DNA from: Arthrobacter sp. AL12
Lineage (GTDB): Bacteria > Actinomycetota > Actinomycetes > Actinomycetales > Micrococcaceae
Length of the DNA: 64,000 bases
Assembly: GCF_029960645.1 (NCBI RefSeq)
Contig: NZ_JASBQY010000011.1
Span: 1 to 64,000, forward strand
Direction: 5' to 3'
Within the stretch, counting starts at the first letter, position 1, and the number at the start of each line of letters is the position of its first letter. This document shows, piece after piece, positions 47,975-56,239 of this stretch. A program made the translations under genes and the position numbers. Under the pieces are notes generated by a model. The model worked only from the letters and a program-made list of their open reading frames with translations. It was not told the origin of the DNA and ran no database searches.

Positions 47975-48127
47975 TGCGTTGGAAGCCCTTTATTCTCTGT
48001 ATATCCCTGGCGGAGGCGCTGCGGTGGCCCCAGTGTGATGATCACCGCAAACACTATCAGCAGGCTTGTTAGGGCGCTGTTTTGGGCTCCCGCGGGGACC
48101 CCGGAGGGGGTTGACAAACCGCCCGAT

Positions 48128-48157
48128 CTGACTCTGTGGTAACAAAACGGTTACTAT
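48128..48157 (+). promoter_or_regulatory. Candidate promoter of the three-TM protein gene
   Basis: TACTAT (48152-48157) as -10 has CTGACT (48128-48133) 18 bases upstream. A perfect -35 TTGACA also occurs at 48111-48116 but lacks a -10 at normal spacing. Confidence 0.4.
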
Positions 48158-48176
48158 TGAAGCTACGTGTCCGCTG

Positions 48177-50021
48177 ATGATAGGTAATATTTTGCGTTTC
48201 AAGACTGCAGTTGCACTAGTGCTGCTGGGCCTCCTGACACTTCTGGCCGGAATCGGCCAGAAAACATTCTGGGCACCGCCGGAGACCGTCACGGCGACCG
48301 CGCCCTCAGGTGCCACCGCCGCACCGCTGACCGTTTTTGACGAGAAGCTCCGCACGCTGCACAACGGCACAGTGACGATCAACGTCAAGGGCGAGGGCAG
48401 CTTCATGCTGGCCGCCGGCCGCCCTGACGACGTCGATGCCTGGGTTGGCGCCGCCGCGCACAACACCGTCTCCGGTGTCTCCGAAGACGGCAAGGCGCTG
48501 CAGTTGACCCATGCTGACGGGGAGGCCACTGCGCCCTCGCCGGCCGGATCGGACCTCTGGGTCAGCACGGAGAACGCCAGCGGCGAGCTGAAGTACAACT
48601 GGACCCCGCCGGCCGACGGCGACTGGGCGCTGCTGCTCGCGACGGACGGCACCAAGCCGGCCCCCGCGTCCATCACCATGACTTTCCCGAACGACACGTC
48701 CACCCCGTGGGCCATTCCCCTGATGGTGATCGGCGGCCTGCTGATCCTGGCCGGCGCCGCGCTGCTGGTGCTCAAGCCCAAAACCGGCACCCGCCCCGGC
48801 AACAGCGACACCGACAACACCGGCCCCGGCAACAGCGGCAGCGGCGGCGGCGAGCCGGCCACCGGTTCCAAGCGCACTGCTCCCCAGGGCTCCGAAGGCG
48901 CCGCGCCGAAGCCCGCAACCCCGCAGAACGCCGCGCCGAAAAACGCCGCGCCGAAAAACGCCTCCCAGCAGCTCACCGCCGCACCGGTCACCGTTACTCA
49001 GCGCCTGCGTCGTTCCGGAACGGTGGTGGCCGTGCTGACAGCCACCGCCGTCGCCGGCAGCGGCGTGGCGGCGCAGGCCAGCCAGACGCCGGCCCCGTCA
49101 CCGGCCACTTCCTCTGCCGCAGCGGAGCAGGCTCCGGCGTCTCCGGTCGTGGTTGACGCCCAGTTCCGCCGCATCCTGGAACAGGTTGCCAGCGCGGTCG
49201 ACGCCGGGGATGCGGCCAAGGACGCCAGCAAGCTGGAGCCGCGCGTGGCCGGACCCGAACTCGAGGTCCGCACGCAGAACTACAAGATCCGCTCGCAGGT
49301 CGGCTCGTACGAGCCCCGGATGCCGGTCCGCGCCACCAAGCTCCTCACCACGGTGGTCACCGAGCAGCGCACCTGGCCGCGCACGGTCATGGCGGTCACC
49401 CAGGGCGACGGCAACGTCGTTCCGCAGCTGCTTACCCTGACCCAGGCCTCCCCGCGCGAGAACTACAAGCTGGTCCTCACCACACCGCTGCAGCCGGGAA
49501 CGACCTTCCCGGGGATCGCCCGCGGCGGCACCGAGACGCTGGCACCCGCCGACAAGACCGGTCTGCTCTACAGCGGCGAGGAAGCGCTGGGCGGGCTGGG
49601 TGACCGGCTGAACTCGGCCGACTCCGCGTTCAAGGACAAACTCGCCGAGGGCGCGTCCTCCCCGTACATTGCCGACACGCTGGCCTACCAGGCCGATGTG
49701 GTGAGCTCGGGTGTCAACGGCACCTTCTCCTTCACCCACAAGATGGTCCCGGAGAGCGTTGTTGTGTTCCGGACCGCCGACGGCGGGGCCCTGGCCATGG
49801 GCCGCCTGGACTTCGCGTTCGATGGCACCCCCAAGGCCGCCGGCGACAAGCTGACGATCGGCGACGACGCGGCGGCCCTGGCCGGAGCCAAGGAGACCAG
49901 CACCGGCATGGTGCTCAAATTCGCCGAGTCTGTGGCCGTCTACATCCCGCCGGCCGGGTCCCAGGACCCGATGAAGCTCGTGGCCGCCACCCGCGGCCTC
50001 GTTGGGGCCAGCTTCAAGTAG
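48177..50021 (+). CDS. Three-TM envelope protein of unknown function
   Basis: A 614-aa protein in two halves. The first has TM1 (about 10-26), an outside beta-rich domain (about 30-170) and TM2 (about 178-200). A low-complexity linker with NAAPKNAAPKNA then leads to TM3 (about 281-297). The second outside domain (about 320-614) begins VDAQFRRILEQVASAVDAGD. This resembles conserved actinobacterial envelope proteins without assigned function; I recognise no catalytic motif. The start is uncertain: ATG 48177 or TTG 48192. The downstream terminator separates it from the TPR-thioredoxin gene. Confidence 0.8.
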   Translation: MIGNILRFKTAVALVLLGLLTLLAGIGQKTFWAPPETVTATAPSGATAAPLTVFDEKLRTLHNGTVTINVKGEGSFMLAAGRPDDVDAWVGAAAHNTVSGVSEDGKALQLTHADGEATAPSPAGSDLWVSTENASGELKYNWTPPADGDWALLLATDGTKPAPASITMTFPNDTSTPWAIPLMVIGGLLILAGAALLVLKPKTGTRPGNSDTDNTGPGNSGSGGGEPATGSKRTAPQGSEGAAPKPATPQNAAPKNAAPKNASQQLTAAPVTVTQRLRRSGTVVAVLTATAVAGSGVAAQASQTPAPSPATSSAAAEQAPASPVVVDAQFRRILEQVASAVDAGDAAKDASKLEPRVAGPELEVRTQNYKIRSQVGSYEPRMPVRATKLLTTVVTEQRTWPRTVMAVTQGDGNVVPQLLTLTQASPRENYKLVLTTPLQPGTTFPGIARGGTETLAPADKTGLLYSGEEALGGLGDRLNSADSAFKDKLAEGASSPYIADTLAYQADVVSSGVNGTFSFTHKMVPESVVVFRTADGGALAMGRLDFAFDGTPKAAGDKLTIGDDAAALAGAKETSTGMVLKFAESVAVYIPPAGSQDPMKLVAATRGLVGASFK

Positions 50022-50080
50022 GTCCAGCCGCAGCAGCTGCAGAAGTCACCAGCAGCTCCGGCAGAACCGGTGCCAACAGC

Positions 50081-50109
50081 AAAGACCCGGCCAGCAGGCC
50101 GGGTCTTTT
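50081..50109 (+). terminator. Intrinsic terminator
   Basis: The stem aaagacccggcc/ggccgggtcttt (50081-50092 and 50097-50108) has a four-base loop agca, followed by more T. It ends the three-TM gene's transcript. Confidence 0.88.
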
Positions 50110-50156
50110 CTGCTGCCCGGGCCCCATCCGGTGGCACCTGACCGGGCCGATATGGC

Positions 50157-50168
50157 TAGAGTGGATCC
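50157..50168 (+). promoter_or_regulatory. Leaderless-type -10 element for the TPR-thioredoxin gene
   Basis: TAGAGT (50157-50162), six bases (GGATCC), then ATG at 50169. Confidence 0.5.
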
Positions 50169-51179
50169 ATGACTTCGCCAGCATCCCGCCCGGTCCCGCC
50201 AGCCGCCGCCAACCCGCTCAGTCTGCGGGGCGCGGTCGACCTGTCCTCCCTTAAACAGCGCCCTGCGGCGCCGCCGGGCGCGCCAGGGGCCGCAGGCGCG
50301 CCGGGGATGCCCGGCGCGCCTGCCGCGGGCAACGGCGACGCGGAGCACCCCCGCCGGCCGCTCCGGGTTGACATCACCGAAGCCAATTTCCAGGAACTCG
50401 TGGAGCTCTCAGCCCAGGTCCCGGTCGTCGTGGCGCTGTGGGCGGCCTACTCGCCCGGCTCCGCCGACGTGGTCGACGTCCTCGAACGGATCGTGGACAG
50501 CTACGGGGGCCGGCTGGTCCTCGGCGCCGCCGACGTCGAAGTGTTCCCGCAACTCGCCCAGGCCTTCCAGGTGCAGGCCGTTCCCACCGCCGTGGCCCTC
50601 GTCAACGGCCAGCCGATACCCCTGTTCCAGGGCGGCGCCGAGGAACCGCAGGTCCGCAGCCTGCTGGATGAACTGCTCAAGGTCGCGGCCGCCAACGGCG
50701 TGGCCGGACAAGTCGGCACGGGCGAACCCGGCGCTGCCGAGCCCGAGGCTCCGCCGCTGCCGCCCCTGCATCAGAAGGCGTTCGACGCCATCGAGGCCGG
50801 GGACTACGCTGCGGCCGCCGACGCCTACCGCCAGGCCCTTCTCGAAATGCCCGCCGATTCCGAGGCCAAGGCCGGGCTCGCGCAGGTGGAACTGATGGGC
50901 CGGCTCCAGCCGCTCGCCGCCGCGGACACCGAGGCGCTGCGCCAGCAGGCCGCCACCGAACCGGACAACCTGGAGGCCCAGCTCAGCGTGGCCGACCTGG
51001 ACATCGCCGGCGGACACGTGGAGGACGGCCTCGGCCGGATCGTCGCGTTCATCGGCAGGAACTTCGGCCCGGAGAGGGAAACGGCTCGGGTCCGGCTGCT
51101 GGAACTGTTCGACGTCGTCGGCACCGGGGACGACCGGGTGGCGAAGGCGCGCCAGAACCTTGCCCGGGTGCTCTTCTAG
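50169..51179 (+). CDS. Thioredoxin-like/TPR co-chaperone (CnoX/YbbN-like), lacking the CxxC motif
   Basis: A 336-aa protein. After a Pro/Ala/Gly-rich N-terminal 60 residues comes a thioredoxin fold (VDITEANFQELVELSAQVPVVVALWAAYSPGS). The usual CxxC is replaced by YSPGS, so it cannot act as a classic redox enzyme. FQVQAVPTAVALVNGQ is the conserved cis-Pro region. The C-terminal half consists of TPR-like helices (AIEAGDYAAAADAYRQALLEMP). YbbN/CnoX proteins pass clients to chaperonins. Its stop overlaps the next start by one base. Confidence 0.88.
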   Translation: MTSPASRPVPPAAANPLSLRGAVDLSSLKQRPAAPPGAPGAAGAPGMPGAPAAGNGDAEHPRRPLRVDITEANFQELVELSAQVPVVVALWAAYSPGSADVVDVLERIVDSYGGRLVLGAADVEVFPQLAQAFQVQAVPTAVALVNGQPIPLFQGGAEEPQVRSLLDELLKVAAANGVAGQVGTGEPGAAEPEAPPLPPLHQKAFDAIEAGDYAAAADAYRQALLEMPADSEAKAGLAQVELMGRLQPLAAADTEALRQQAATEPDNLEAQLSVADLDIAGGHVEDGLGRIVAFIGRNFGPERETARVRLLELFDVVGTGDDRVAKARQNLARVLF

Positions 51180-52279
51180 TGGGCTCCGCCCTCTTCACGC
51201 CACTGGAACTGCGCTCCCTGCACCTGCAGCACCGCGGCTGGGTATCTCCCATGTGCCAGTACAGCTGCGAGCCGGAAACCGGGGAAGGCGTGCCCAACGA
51301 CTGGCATCTGATGCATCTGGGTTCCTTCGCCGCCGGCGGGGCAGCCTTGATCCTCACGGAGGCAGCCGCCGTGAACGCCGCGGGACGGATCAGCCCCCGG
51401 GACGCCGGGCTTTACAACGACGACCAGGCGGCCGCATGGGAACGGATCACCTCCTTCGTGCACCGCCACGGCACGGCGGAGACCAAGATCGGCACCCAAC
51501 TGGCGCACGCCGGCCGGAAGGCCTCCTCCTACTGGCCCTTTTCCGGCAGGCAGGGCACCGTGCCCGTCGGCGACGGCGGCTGGCCCACCGTGGGACCCGG
51601 TGCGGGGGCCTTTGACGGCTACGAGGCCCCCTCGGCGATGACGGAAGCGCAGATCGACGGCGTCATCGCCGACTTCGCGGCCGCCGCGGCCCGGGCCGTC
51701 GGAGCCGGCTTCGACACGATCGAAATCCACGGCGCCCACGGCTACCTCCTGCACCAGTTCCAGAGCCCGCTCGTCAACGACCGCACCGACCGCTGGGGCG
51801 GTGACGAGACCGGCCGGAACCGGCTGACCCTCGCCGTGGTCGATGCCGTGCGCAATGTCATTCCTGACTCCATGCCTTTGCTGCTCCGGATCTCGGCCTC
51901 CGACTGGGCCGAGGGCGGCATCGACATCGAGGCCTCCGTGCGGATGGCCAGGGCGGCCGCGGACCACGGTGTGGACCTCGTGGACGTTTCCAGCGGCGGC
52001 GCCGTTGCCTACCAGAAGATCCCGGTGGGACCTGGCTACCAGACCGGCTTTGCCGCCCGGATCCGGCGTGAAACCGGGGTCAAGACCGGCACCGTCGGGC
52101 TGCTGACCTCGGCCGGCCAGGCGGAGCACGCCGTCGCCACCGGCCAGGCTGACGGTGTCTTCATCGCCCGCGCCGCCCTCCGTGATCCGCACTGGTGGCT
52201 GCGGGCCGCGTTCGAACTGGGCCAGGACGTGGTATGGCCGCCGCAGTACGAACGGGCCATTCCCCGCCACTCCTTCTGA
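51179..52279 (+). CDS. NADH:flavin oxidoreductase, old yellow enzyme family (YqjM-like)
   Basis: A 366-aa FMN-dependent ene-reductase with a TIM-barrel fold. SPMCQYSCEPETG contains the YqjM-type active-site Cys. DTIEIHGAHGYLLHQFQSPLVNDRTDRWGG is split over the family's H-x-x-H and R-x-x-R-x-GG signature. GTVGLLTSAGQAEHAV and DGVFIARAALRDP bind the FMN phosphate. It likely reduces activated C=C bonds with NAD(P)H. The GTG overlaps the preceding stop by one base, so translation is coupled. Confidence 0.93.
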   Translation: MGSALFTPLELRSLHLQHRGWVSPMCQYSCEPETGEGVPNDWHLMHLGSFAAGGAALILTEAAAVNAAGRISPRDAGLYNDDQAAAWERITSFVHRHGTAETKIGTQLAHAGRKASSYWPFSGRQGTVPVGDGGWPTVGPGAGAFDGYEAPSAMTEAQIDGVIADFAAAAARAVGAGFDTIEIHGAHGYLLHQFQSPLVNDRTDRWGGDETGRNRLTLAVVDAVRNVIPDSMPLLLRISASDWAEGGIDIEASVRMARAAADHGVDLVDVSSGGAVAYQKIPVGPGYQTGFAARIRRETGVKTGTVGLLTSAGQAEHAVATGQADGVFIARAALRDPHWWLRAAFELGQDVVWPPQYERAIPRHSF

Positions 52280-52356
52280 CGGGCGTTCCGGTGGAGGACG
52301 TGGTCCGCCTGCAGGGGTACGCCTTGCGGACGATCCCGTCCGCGCACCCGGGCGGT

Positions 52357-52368
52357 TAGTCTAACGAC
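52357..52368 (+). promoter_or_regulatory. Leaderless-type -10 element for the ABC exporter operon
   Basis: TAGTCT (52357-52362), six bases (AACGAC), then ATG at 52369. Confidence 0.5.
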
Positions 52369-53175
52369 ATGACTCTCGAGCTACCGCATCCGCCTGCCCC
52401 CGAAAACCAGGCGGGCCAGGCTGTTCCCGCCCTGTCACTGCGCGGGCTCGCCAAGCGCTTCGGCGACAAGATCGCCGTCGACGGCATCAGCCTGGACGTT
52501 CCGGCGGGTTCCTTCTACGGGATCGTCGGCCCGAACGGTGCAGGCAAGACCACCACGCTGTCGATGGCCACCGGACTGCTGCGGCCCGAGTTCGGCACGG
52601 CGTTCGTGCACGGCGTGGATGTCTGGAAGCGGCCCCTGGAGGCCAAGAAGCTGATGGGCATCCTCCCCGACGGCGTACGGCTCTTTGACCGGCTGACCGG
52701 CGAGCAACTGGTCAGCTACGCCGGCCTGCTGCGCGGCATGGACAAGGGCGTCGTGGCCACACGCGTCAGGGAGCTGCTCGCCGCCCTGGACCTGGGCCCG
52801 GATGCCGGAACGCTGGTGGTGGACTACTCCGCCGGCATGACCAAGAAGATCGCCCTCGCGTCGGCGCTGATCCACGCGCCCCGGCTGCTGGTCCTGGACG
52901 AGCCGTTCGAGTCCGTGGACCCCGTCTCAGCCGCCAACATCCGCGACATCCTCGACCGCTATGTGGCCTCCGGCGGCACCGTCATTGTCTCCAGCCACGT
53001 CATGGACCTGGTCCAGCGGATGTGCGACCACGTCGCCGTCGTCGCCGCCGGGCGGGTCCTTGCCGCCGGGACGGTGGACGCCGTCCGCGCGGGAGCGACG
53101 CTCGAGGACCGATTCGTGCAGCTGGTCGGCGGCCGCAACCACACGGAGGGGCTGGAATGGTTGCGCACCTTCTAA
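52369..53175 (+). CDS. ABC transporter ATP-binding protein
   Basis: A 268-aa nucleotide-binding subunit. Walker A is GPNGAGKTT (about 53-61) and Walker B is RLLVLDEPFE, with a switch histidine in VIVSSHVMD. The signature loop is YSAGM, a divergent version of LSGGQ common in this permease-linked subgroup. The 3' end overlaps the permease start by 19 bases, so the two form one exporter. The substrate is unknown. Confidence 0.93.
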   Translation: MTLELPHPPAPENQAGQAVPALSLRGLAKRFGDKIAVDGISLDVPAGSFYGIVGPNGAGKTTTLSMATGLLRPEFGTAFVHGVDVWKRPLEAKKLMGILPDGVRLFDRLTGEQLVSYAGLLRGMDKGVVATRVRELLAALDLGPDAGTLVVDYSAGMTKKIALASALIHAPRLLVLDEPFESVDPVSAANIRDILDRYVASGGTVIVSSHVMDLVQRMCDHVAVVAAGRVLAAGTVDAVRAGATLEDRFVQLVGGRNHTEGLEWLRTF

Positions 53176-54728
53176 GGCTCAAGCTGACCCTGCTGCGCAA
53201 CAGCGTCCGACGCAGCCCGTGGCAGCTGGTGGGCCTTGGCATCGGCACCCTGTACGCGCTGGGGCTCGTGGGGCTCGGCATCACGGGGCTGCTGTTCCTG
53301 CGCGGGGCGGACGCCGGCGTGGCGCAGACCGTCGTCGTGCTGGGCGGTGCCGCGGCGCTGCTGGGCTGGGCCGTCGTCCCGGTCGCTGCCTCCGCCGCCG
53401 ACCTGACCCTGGACCCGGCCCGGTTCACAACCTTCGCCGTGCCGATGCCGCAGCTGCTGACCGGGCTGGCCCTGGGCGGGCTGATCGGGATTCCGGGGAC
53501 GGCGACCACCCTGGTGGCGCTGGGCACCGTCGGGACCTGGTCCTGGAGCCTCCCCGGCGTGGCGGGCGCCCTGGTCGGGGCGTTCCTCGGGGTGCTGAGC
53601 TGCATTGTGCTGTCCAAAGTGGTCACCACCGCCACCGCTGGGCTGGCGAGTTCCCGCCGCTTCAAGGATGCCAGCGCCGTGATCTTCCTGATTCCGCTGG
53701 TCCTGATGGGACCGATCGTGGCGGGTGTCGCCGAGGGGATTGCAGGCTCCGGGGACTTCCTGACCGGGCTGGCCCGGACGCTGTCCTGGACCCCGGCCGG
53801 TGCCGCGTGGTCCCTCGGCGGCGAGATGGCCGCGGGAAGCTACGGCGCCGCGGCGATCAAGTTCCTGATCGCGCTTGCCACGCTGGCCGGGCTCGCGCTG
53901 TGCTGGAAGGCCCTGCTGCAGCGGGCGCTCGTGACGCCGCCCTATGCCGGCACATTCAGGAAACGAGCCGGCGGGCTGGGCTTCTTCGGGCTGTTCCCCG
54001 CGACGCCGACGGGCGCGGTCGCGGCACGGTGCCTGAGTTACTGGCTCCGGGATCCGCGGTACTCGGGCTCCCTCGTCGTCGTGCCGCTGCTGCCCGTGCT
54101 GTTCCTGTTCCAGGCCACCCAGACGGGCTCCTACGGCATGCTCCTCTTCGTCGGTCCGCTCACCGCGTTCCTGCTGGCCTGGTCGATCTCAACGGATGTC
54201 TCCTACGACAACACCGCCTTCGCGCTGCACCTCTCCACGGGAATAAGCGGGGTCCAGGACCGGCTGGGCCGTGCCGTGGCGTGCCTGGTCTTTGCCCTGC
54301 CGGTGGTGCTGGCGCTCAGCGCACTGCCGTTCCTGCTCGGCGCGGACTGGCAGCTGTTGCCCGGGGTTCTCGGGCTGTCCCTCGGGGTGCTGTTCAGCGG
54401 GCTGGGCCTGTCCTCGGTGGTATCCGCGCGCTACACCGCCGCGGTGCCGCTGCCCGGGGACAGTCCCTTCAAGAAGCCGCCCGGCAATGTGGCGCAGACC
54501 CTGGCGGTGCAGTTCGGCGGCATGGGGGTACTCCTTCTGCTTGTGGTCCCGGAAACGGCGCTGCTCGTGGCACAGTTCGTCACCGGCAGCGCTGTCCCCG
54601 GCTGGATCAACCTGGTCCTCGGCCCGGTCCTGGGGCTCGCGTTGTTCGCCGCCGGGGTCCGGCTGGGCGGTAAATGGCTCGACGCGCGGGGGCCGGAACT
54701 GCTGGCCCAGCTGGCCGTCAACCGCTGA
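53157..54728 (+). CDS. ABC transporter permease
   Basis: A 523-aa membrane protein with about 12 hydrophobic segments and no recognisable soluble domain. It begins MVAHLLRLKLTLLRNSVRRS, the basic amphipathic start typical of ABC-2-like exporters. The ATG at 53157 has CGGAGG upstream and lies inside the 3' end of the ATPase gene. The frame is open further back but only as overlap. It probably dimerises and exports a lipid, peptide or drug; the substrate is not evident. Confidence 0.88.
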   Translation: MVAHLLRLKLTLLRNSVRRSPWQLVGLGIGTLYALGLVGLGITGLLFLRGADAGVAQTVVVLGGAAALLGWAVVPVAASAADLTLDPARFTTFAVPMPQLLTGLALGGLIGIPGTATTLVALGTVGTWSWSLPGVAGALVGAFLGVLSCIVLSKVVTTATAGLASSRRFKDASAVIFLIPLVLMGPIVAGVAEGIAGSGDFLTGLARTLSWTPAGAAWSLGGEMAAGSYGAAAIKFLIALATLAGLALCWKALLQRALVTPPYAGTFRKRAGGLGFFGLFPATPTGAVAARCLSYWLRDPRYSGSLVVVPLLPVLFLFQATQTGSYGMLLFVGPLTAFLLAWSISTDVSYDNTAFALHLSTGISGVQDRLGRAVACLVFALPVVLALSALPFLLGADWQLLPGVLGLSLGVLFSGLGLSSVVSARYTAAVPLPGDSPFKKPPGNVAQTLAVQFGGMGVLLLLVVPETALLVAQFVTGSAVPGWINLVLGPVLGLALFAAGVRLGGKWLDARGPELLAQLAVNR

Positions 54729-54810
54729 CCCGCGCGCGGTGGCCGGGACTGGGATACCCTGCCCCTAGGGCACATCCGGCAACGGGCACGGCAAGGGCAA
54801 AGGCAGGGCC

Positions 54811-55593
54811 ATGGAAGTCGTCATTCTCTCCGGCAGCAAGCCGATTGCCGCCCTCGCGGCGGATGCGGTCGAGGCGCTGCTCCGGCGCAGGCCCGACGCC
54901 GTCCTGGGCCTGGCCACCGGCTCGTCGCCGCTTCCGGTCTACAACGAACTGGCGCTGCGGCACGAACGGGACGGCCTGGATTTTGGCCGGGTGCGCGGCT
55001 TCGCCCTCGACGAGTACGTGGGGCTAACGCCCGGGCACCCTGAGTCCTACCGTGAGGTGATCAGGGGTGAATTCACCGAGCGCGTGAACATCGACCCGGC
55101 GAACGTCACTGGGCCGGACGGCTCGGCGGCGGACATCCCGGCCGCCTGCCGGTCCTTCGAGGACGCCCTGCGCGGGGCCGGGGGAGTGGACCTGCAGCTG
55201 CTGGGCGTCGGCACCGACGGACACATCGGCTTCAACGAGCCCGGTTCCTCCCTCGCCTCGCGGACCCGGATCAAGACCCTGATCGAGCAGACACGCCGGG
55301 ACAACGCACGGTTCTTCGGGAGCCTGTCCAAGGTCCCGCACCACGTCGTCACGCAGGGGCTCGGAACCATCCTGGAGGCCCGGCATGTGATCCTTATCGC
55401 CACCGGCGCGCAGAAGGCCCAGGCAGTCCGTGACCTCGTGGAGGGACCGGTCGCCGCCATCTGTCCGGCTTCCGTGCTGCAACTGCACCCGCACGCCACG
55501 GTCCTGCTCGACGAGGCGGCGGCGTCGTCGCTGCGGCTCGCCGACTACTACCGGCACAGCTACGAGAACAAGCCGTCGTGGCAGGGCCTGTAG
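54811..55593 (+). CDS. nagB: Glucosamine-6-phosphate deaminase
   Basis: A 260-aa enzyme converting glucosamine-6-phosphate to fructose-6-phosphate and ammonia. Motifs: GLATGSSPLPVYNEL (phosphate binding), FALDEYVGL (catalytic Asp), GVGTDGHIGFNEPGSS and SLSKVPHHVVTQGL. Length matches the family. It stands alone rather than with nagA or a sugar regulator. A ribosome-binding site AGGCAGGG precedes the ATG. Confidence 0.95.
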   Translation: MEVVILSGSKPIAALAADAVEALLRRRPDAVLGLATGSSPLPVYNELALRHERDGLDFGRVRGFALDEYVGLTPGHPESYREVIRGEFTERVNIDPANVTGPDGSAADIPAACRSFEDALRGAGGVDLQLLGVGTDGHIGFNEPGSSLASRTRIKTLIEQTRRDNARFFGSLSKVPHHVVTQGLGTILEARHVILIATGAQKAQAVRDLVEGPVAAICPASVLQLHPHATVLLDEAAASSLRLADYYRHSYENKPSWQGL

Positions 55594-55662
55594 CTCACCT
55601 TTTTTCGCGGTGAAGCGGCCAGGCCGACGCCCGTCCGTCGCACCGCCGTCCGATCCAGCCGC

Positions 55663-55675
55663 TAAGATGGATCTC
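55663..55675 (+). promoter_or_regulatory. Leaderless-type -10 element for the DUF3039 gene
   Basis: TAAGAT (55663-55668) lies seven bases before the ATG at 55676, which supports that start over the ATG at 55667. Confidence 0.45.
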
Positions 55676-55993
55676 ATGAACAGCATGACCGATCCTCTCG
55701 AAAACGACCCGATGCGCGAGCTCTCCGGAGCCGGGACGTCGACGGCCACCATCGAGCGCGAGGAACTGCGCCAGGAAGTGGAACCCGGTGACCGGGAACG
55801 CTTCTCGCACTATGTCCGCAAGGAAAGGATCATGGAATCGGCGCTGTCCGGCGATCCTGTTATCGCCCTGTGCGGCAAGGTCTGGACTCCGGGCCGCGAT
55901 CCGAAGAAGTTCCCCGTCTGCCCGGAATGCAAAGAGGTCTATGAGGGCCTCCGGCCGGGCGGCGACGGCGGCAAGGGCTCCGGCGACAAGTAG
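55676..55993 (+). CDS. DUF3039 domain protein (zinc-ribbon-like)
   Basis: A 105-aa small soluble protein. The N-terminal half is acidic; the C-terminal half reads ERFSHYVRKERIMESA, LCGKVWTPGRDP and FPVCPECKEVYE. The single Cys plus CPEC suggests a zinc ribbon. This matches the actinobacterial DUF3039 family, often found beside the helicase that follows here. The function is unknown. In-frame ATGs exist at 55667, 55676 and 55685. The Gly/Lys-rich end is a disordered tail. Confidence 0.85.
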   Translation: MNSMTDPLENDPMRELSGAGTSTATIEREELRQEVEPGDRERFSHYVRKERIMESALSGDPVIALCGKVWTPGRDPKKFPVCPECKEVYEGLRPGGDGGKGSGDK

Positions 55994-56120
55994 CGCCGCC
56001 ACACAAGGCGGCGACGCCAGGGCTTCGCGGGTCACCGCGCCCGGCCTCAGGTGCGCCGCGGTGCGCCGGGGACCCCTGTTCTCCCGGTGAATGATGCCCG
56101 GTCCATGATGCGGGTCGGTA

Positions 56121-56148
56121 CTGGCCGGTGATTGCTGGCCGGTGATTG
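56121..56148. repeat. 14-bp direct repeat, two copies
   Basis: ctggccggtgattg occurs twice head to tail in the 246-bp spacer between the DUF3039 and helicase genes. No other structure is evident in that spacer. Confidence 0.85.
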
Positions 56149-56239
56149 CTTACGGTTCATCCGAAAAGATTGGTGTTTTTTTGTGCTTACTTGGGTTTCC
56201 CCGGCAGCGGCGGCAGGGCGCGGAATGGAGGGGACCTAA

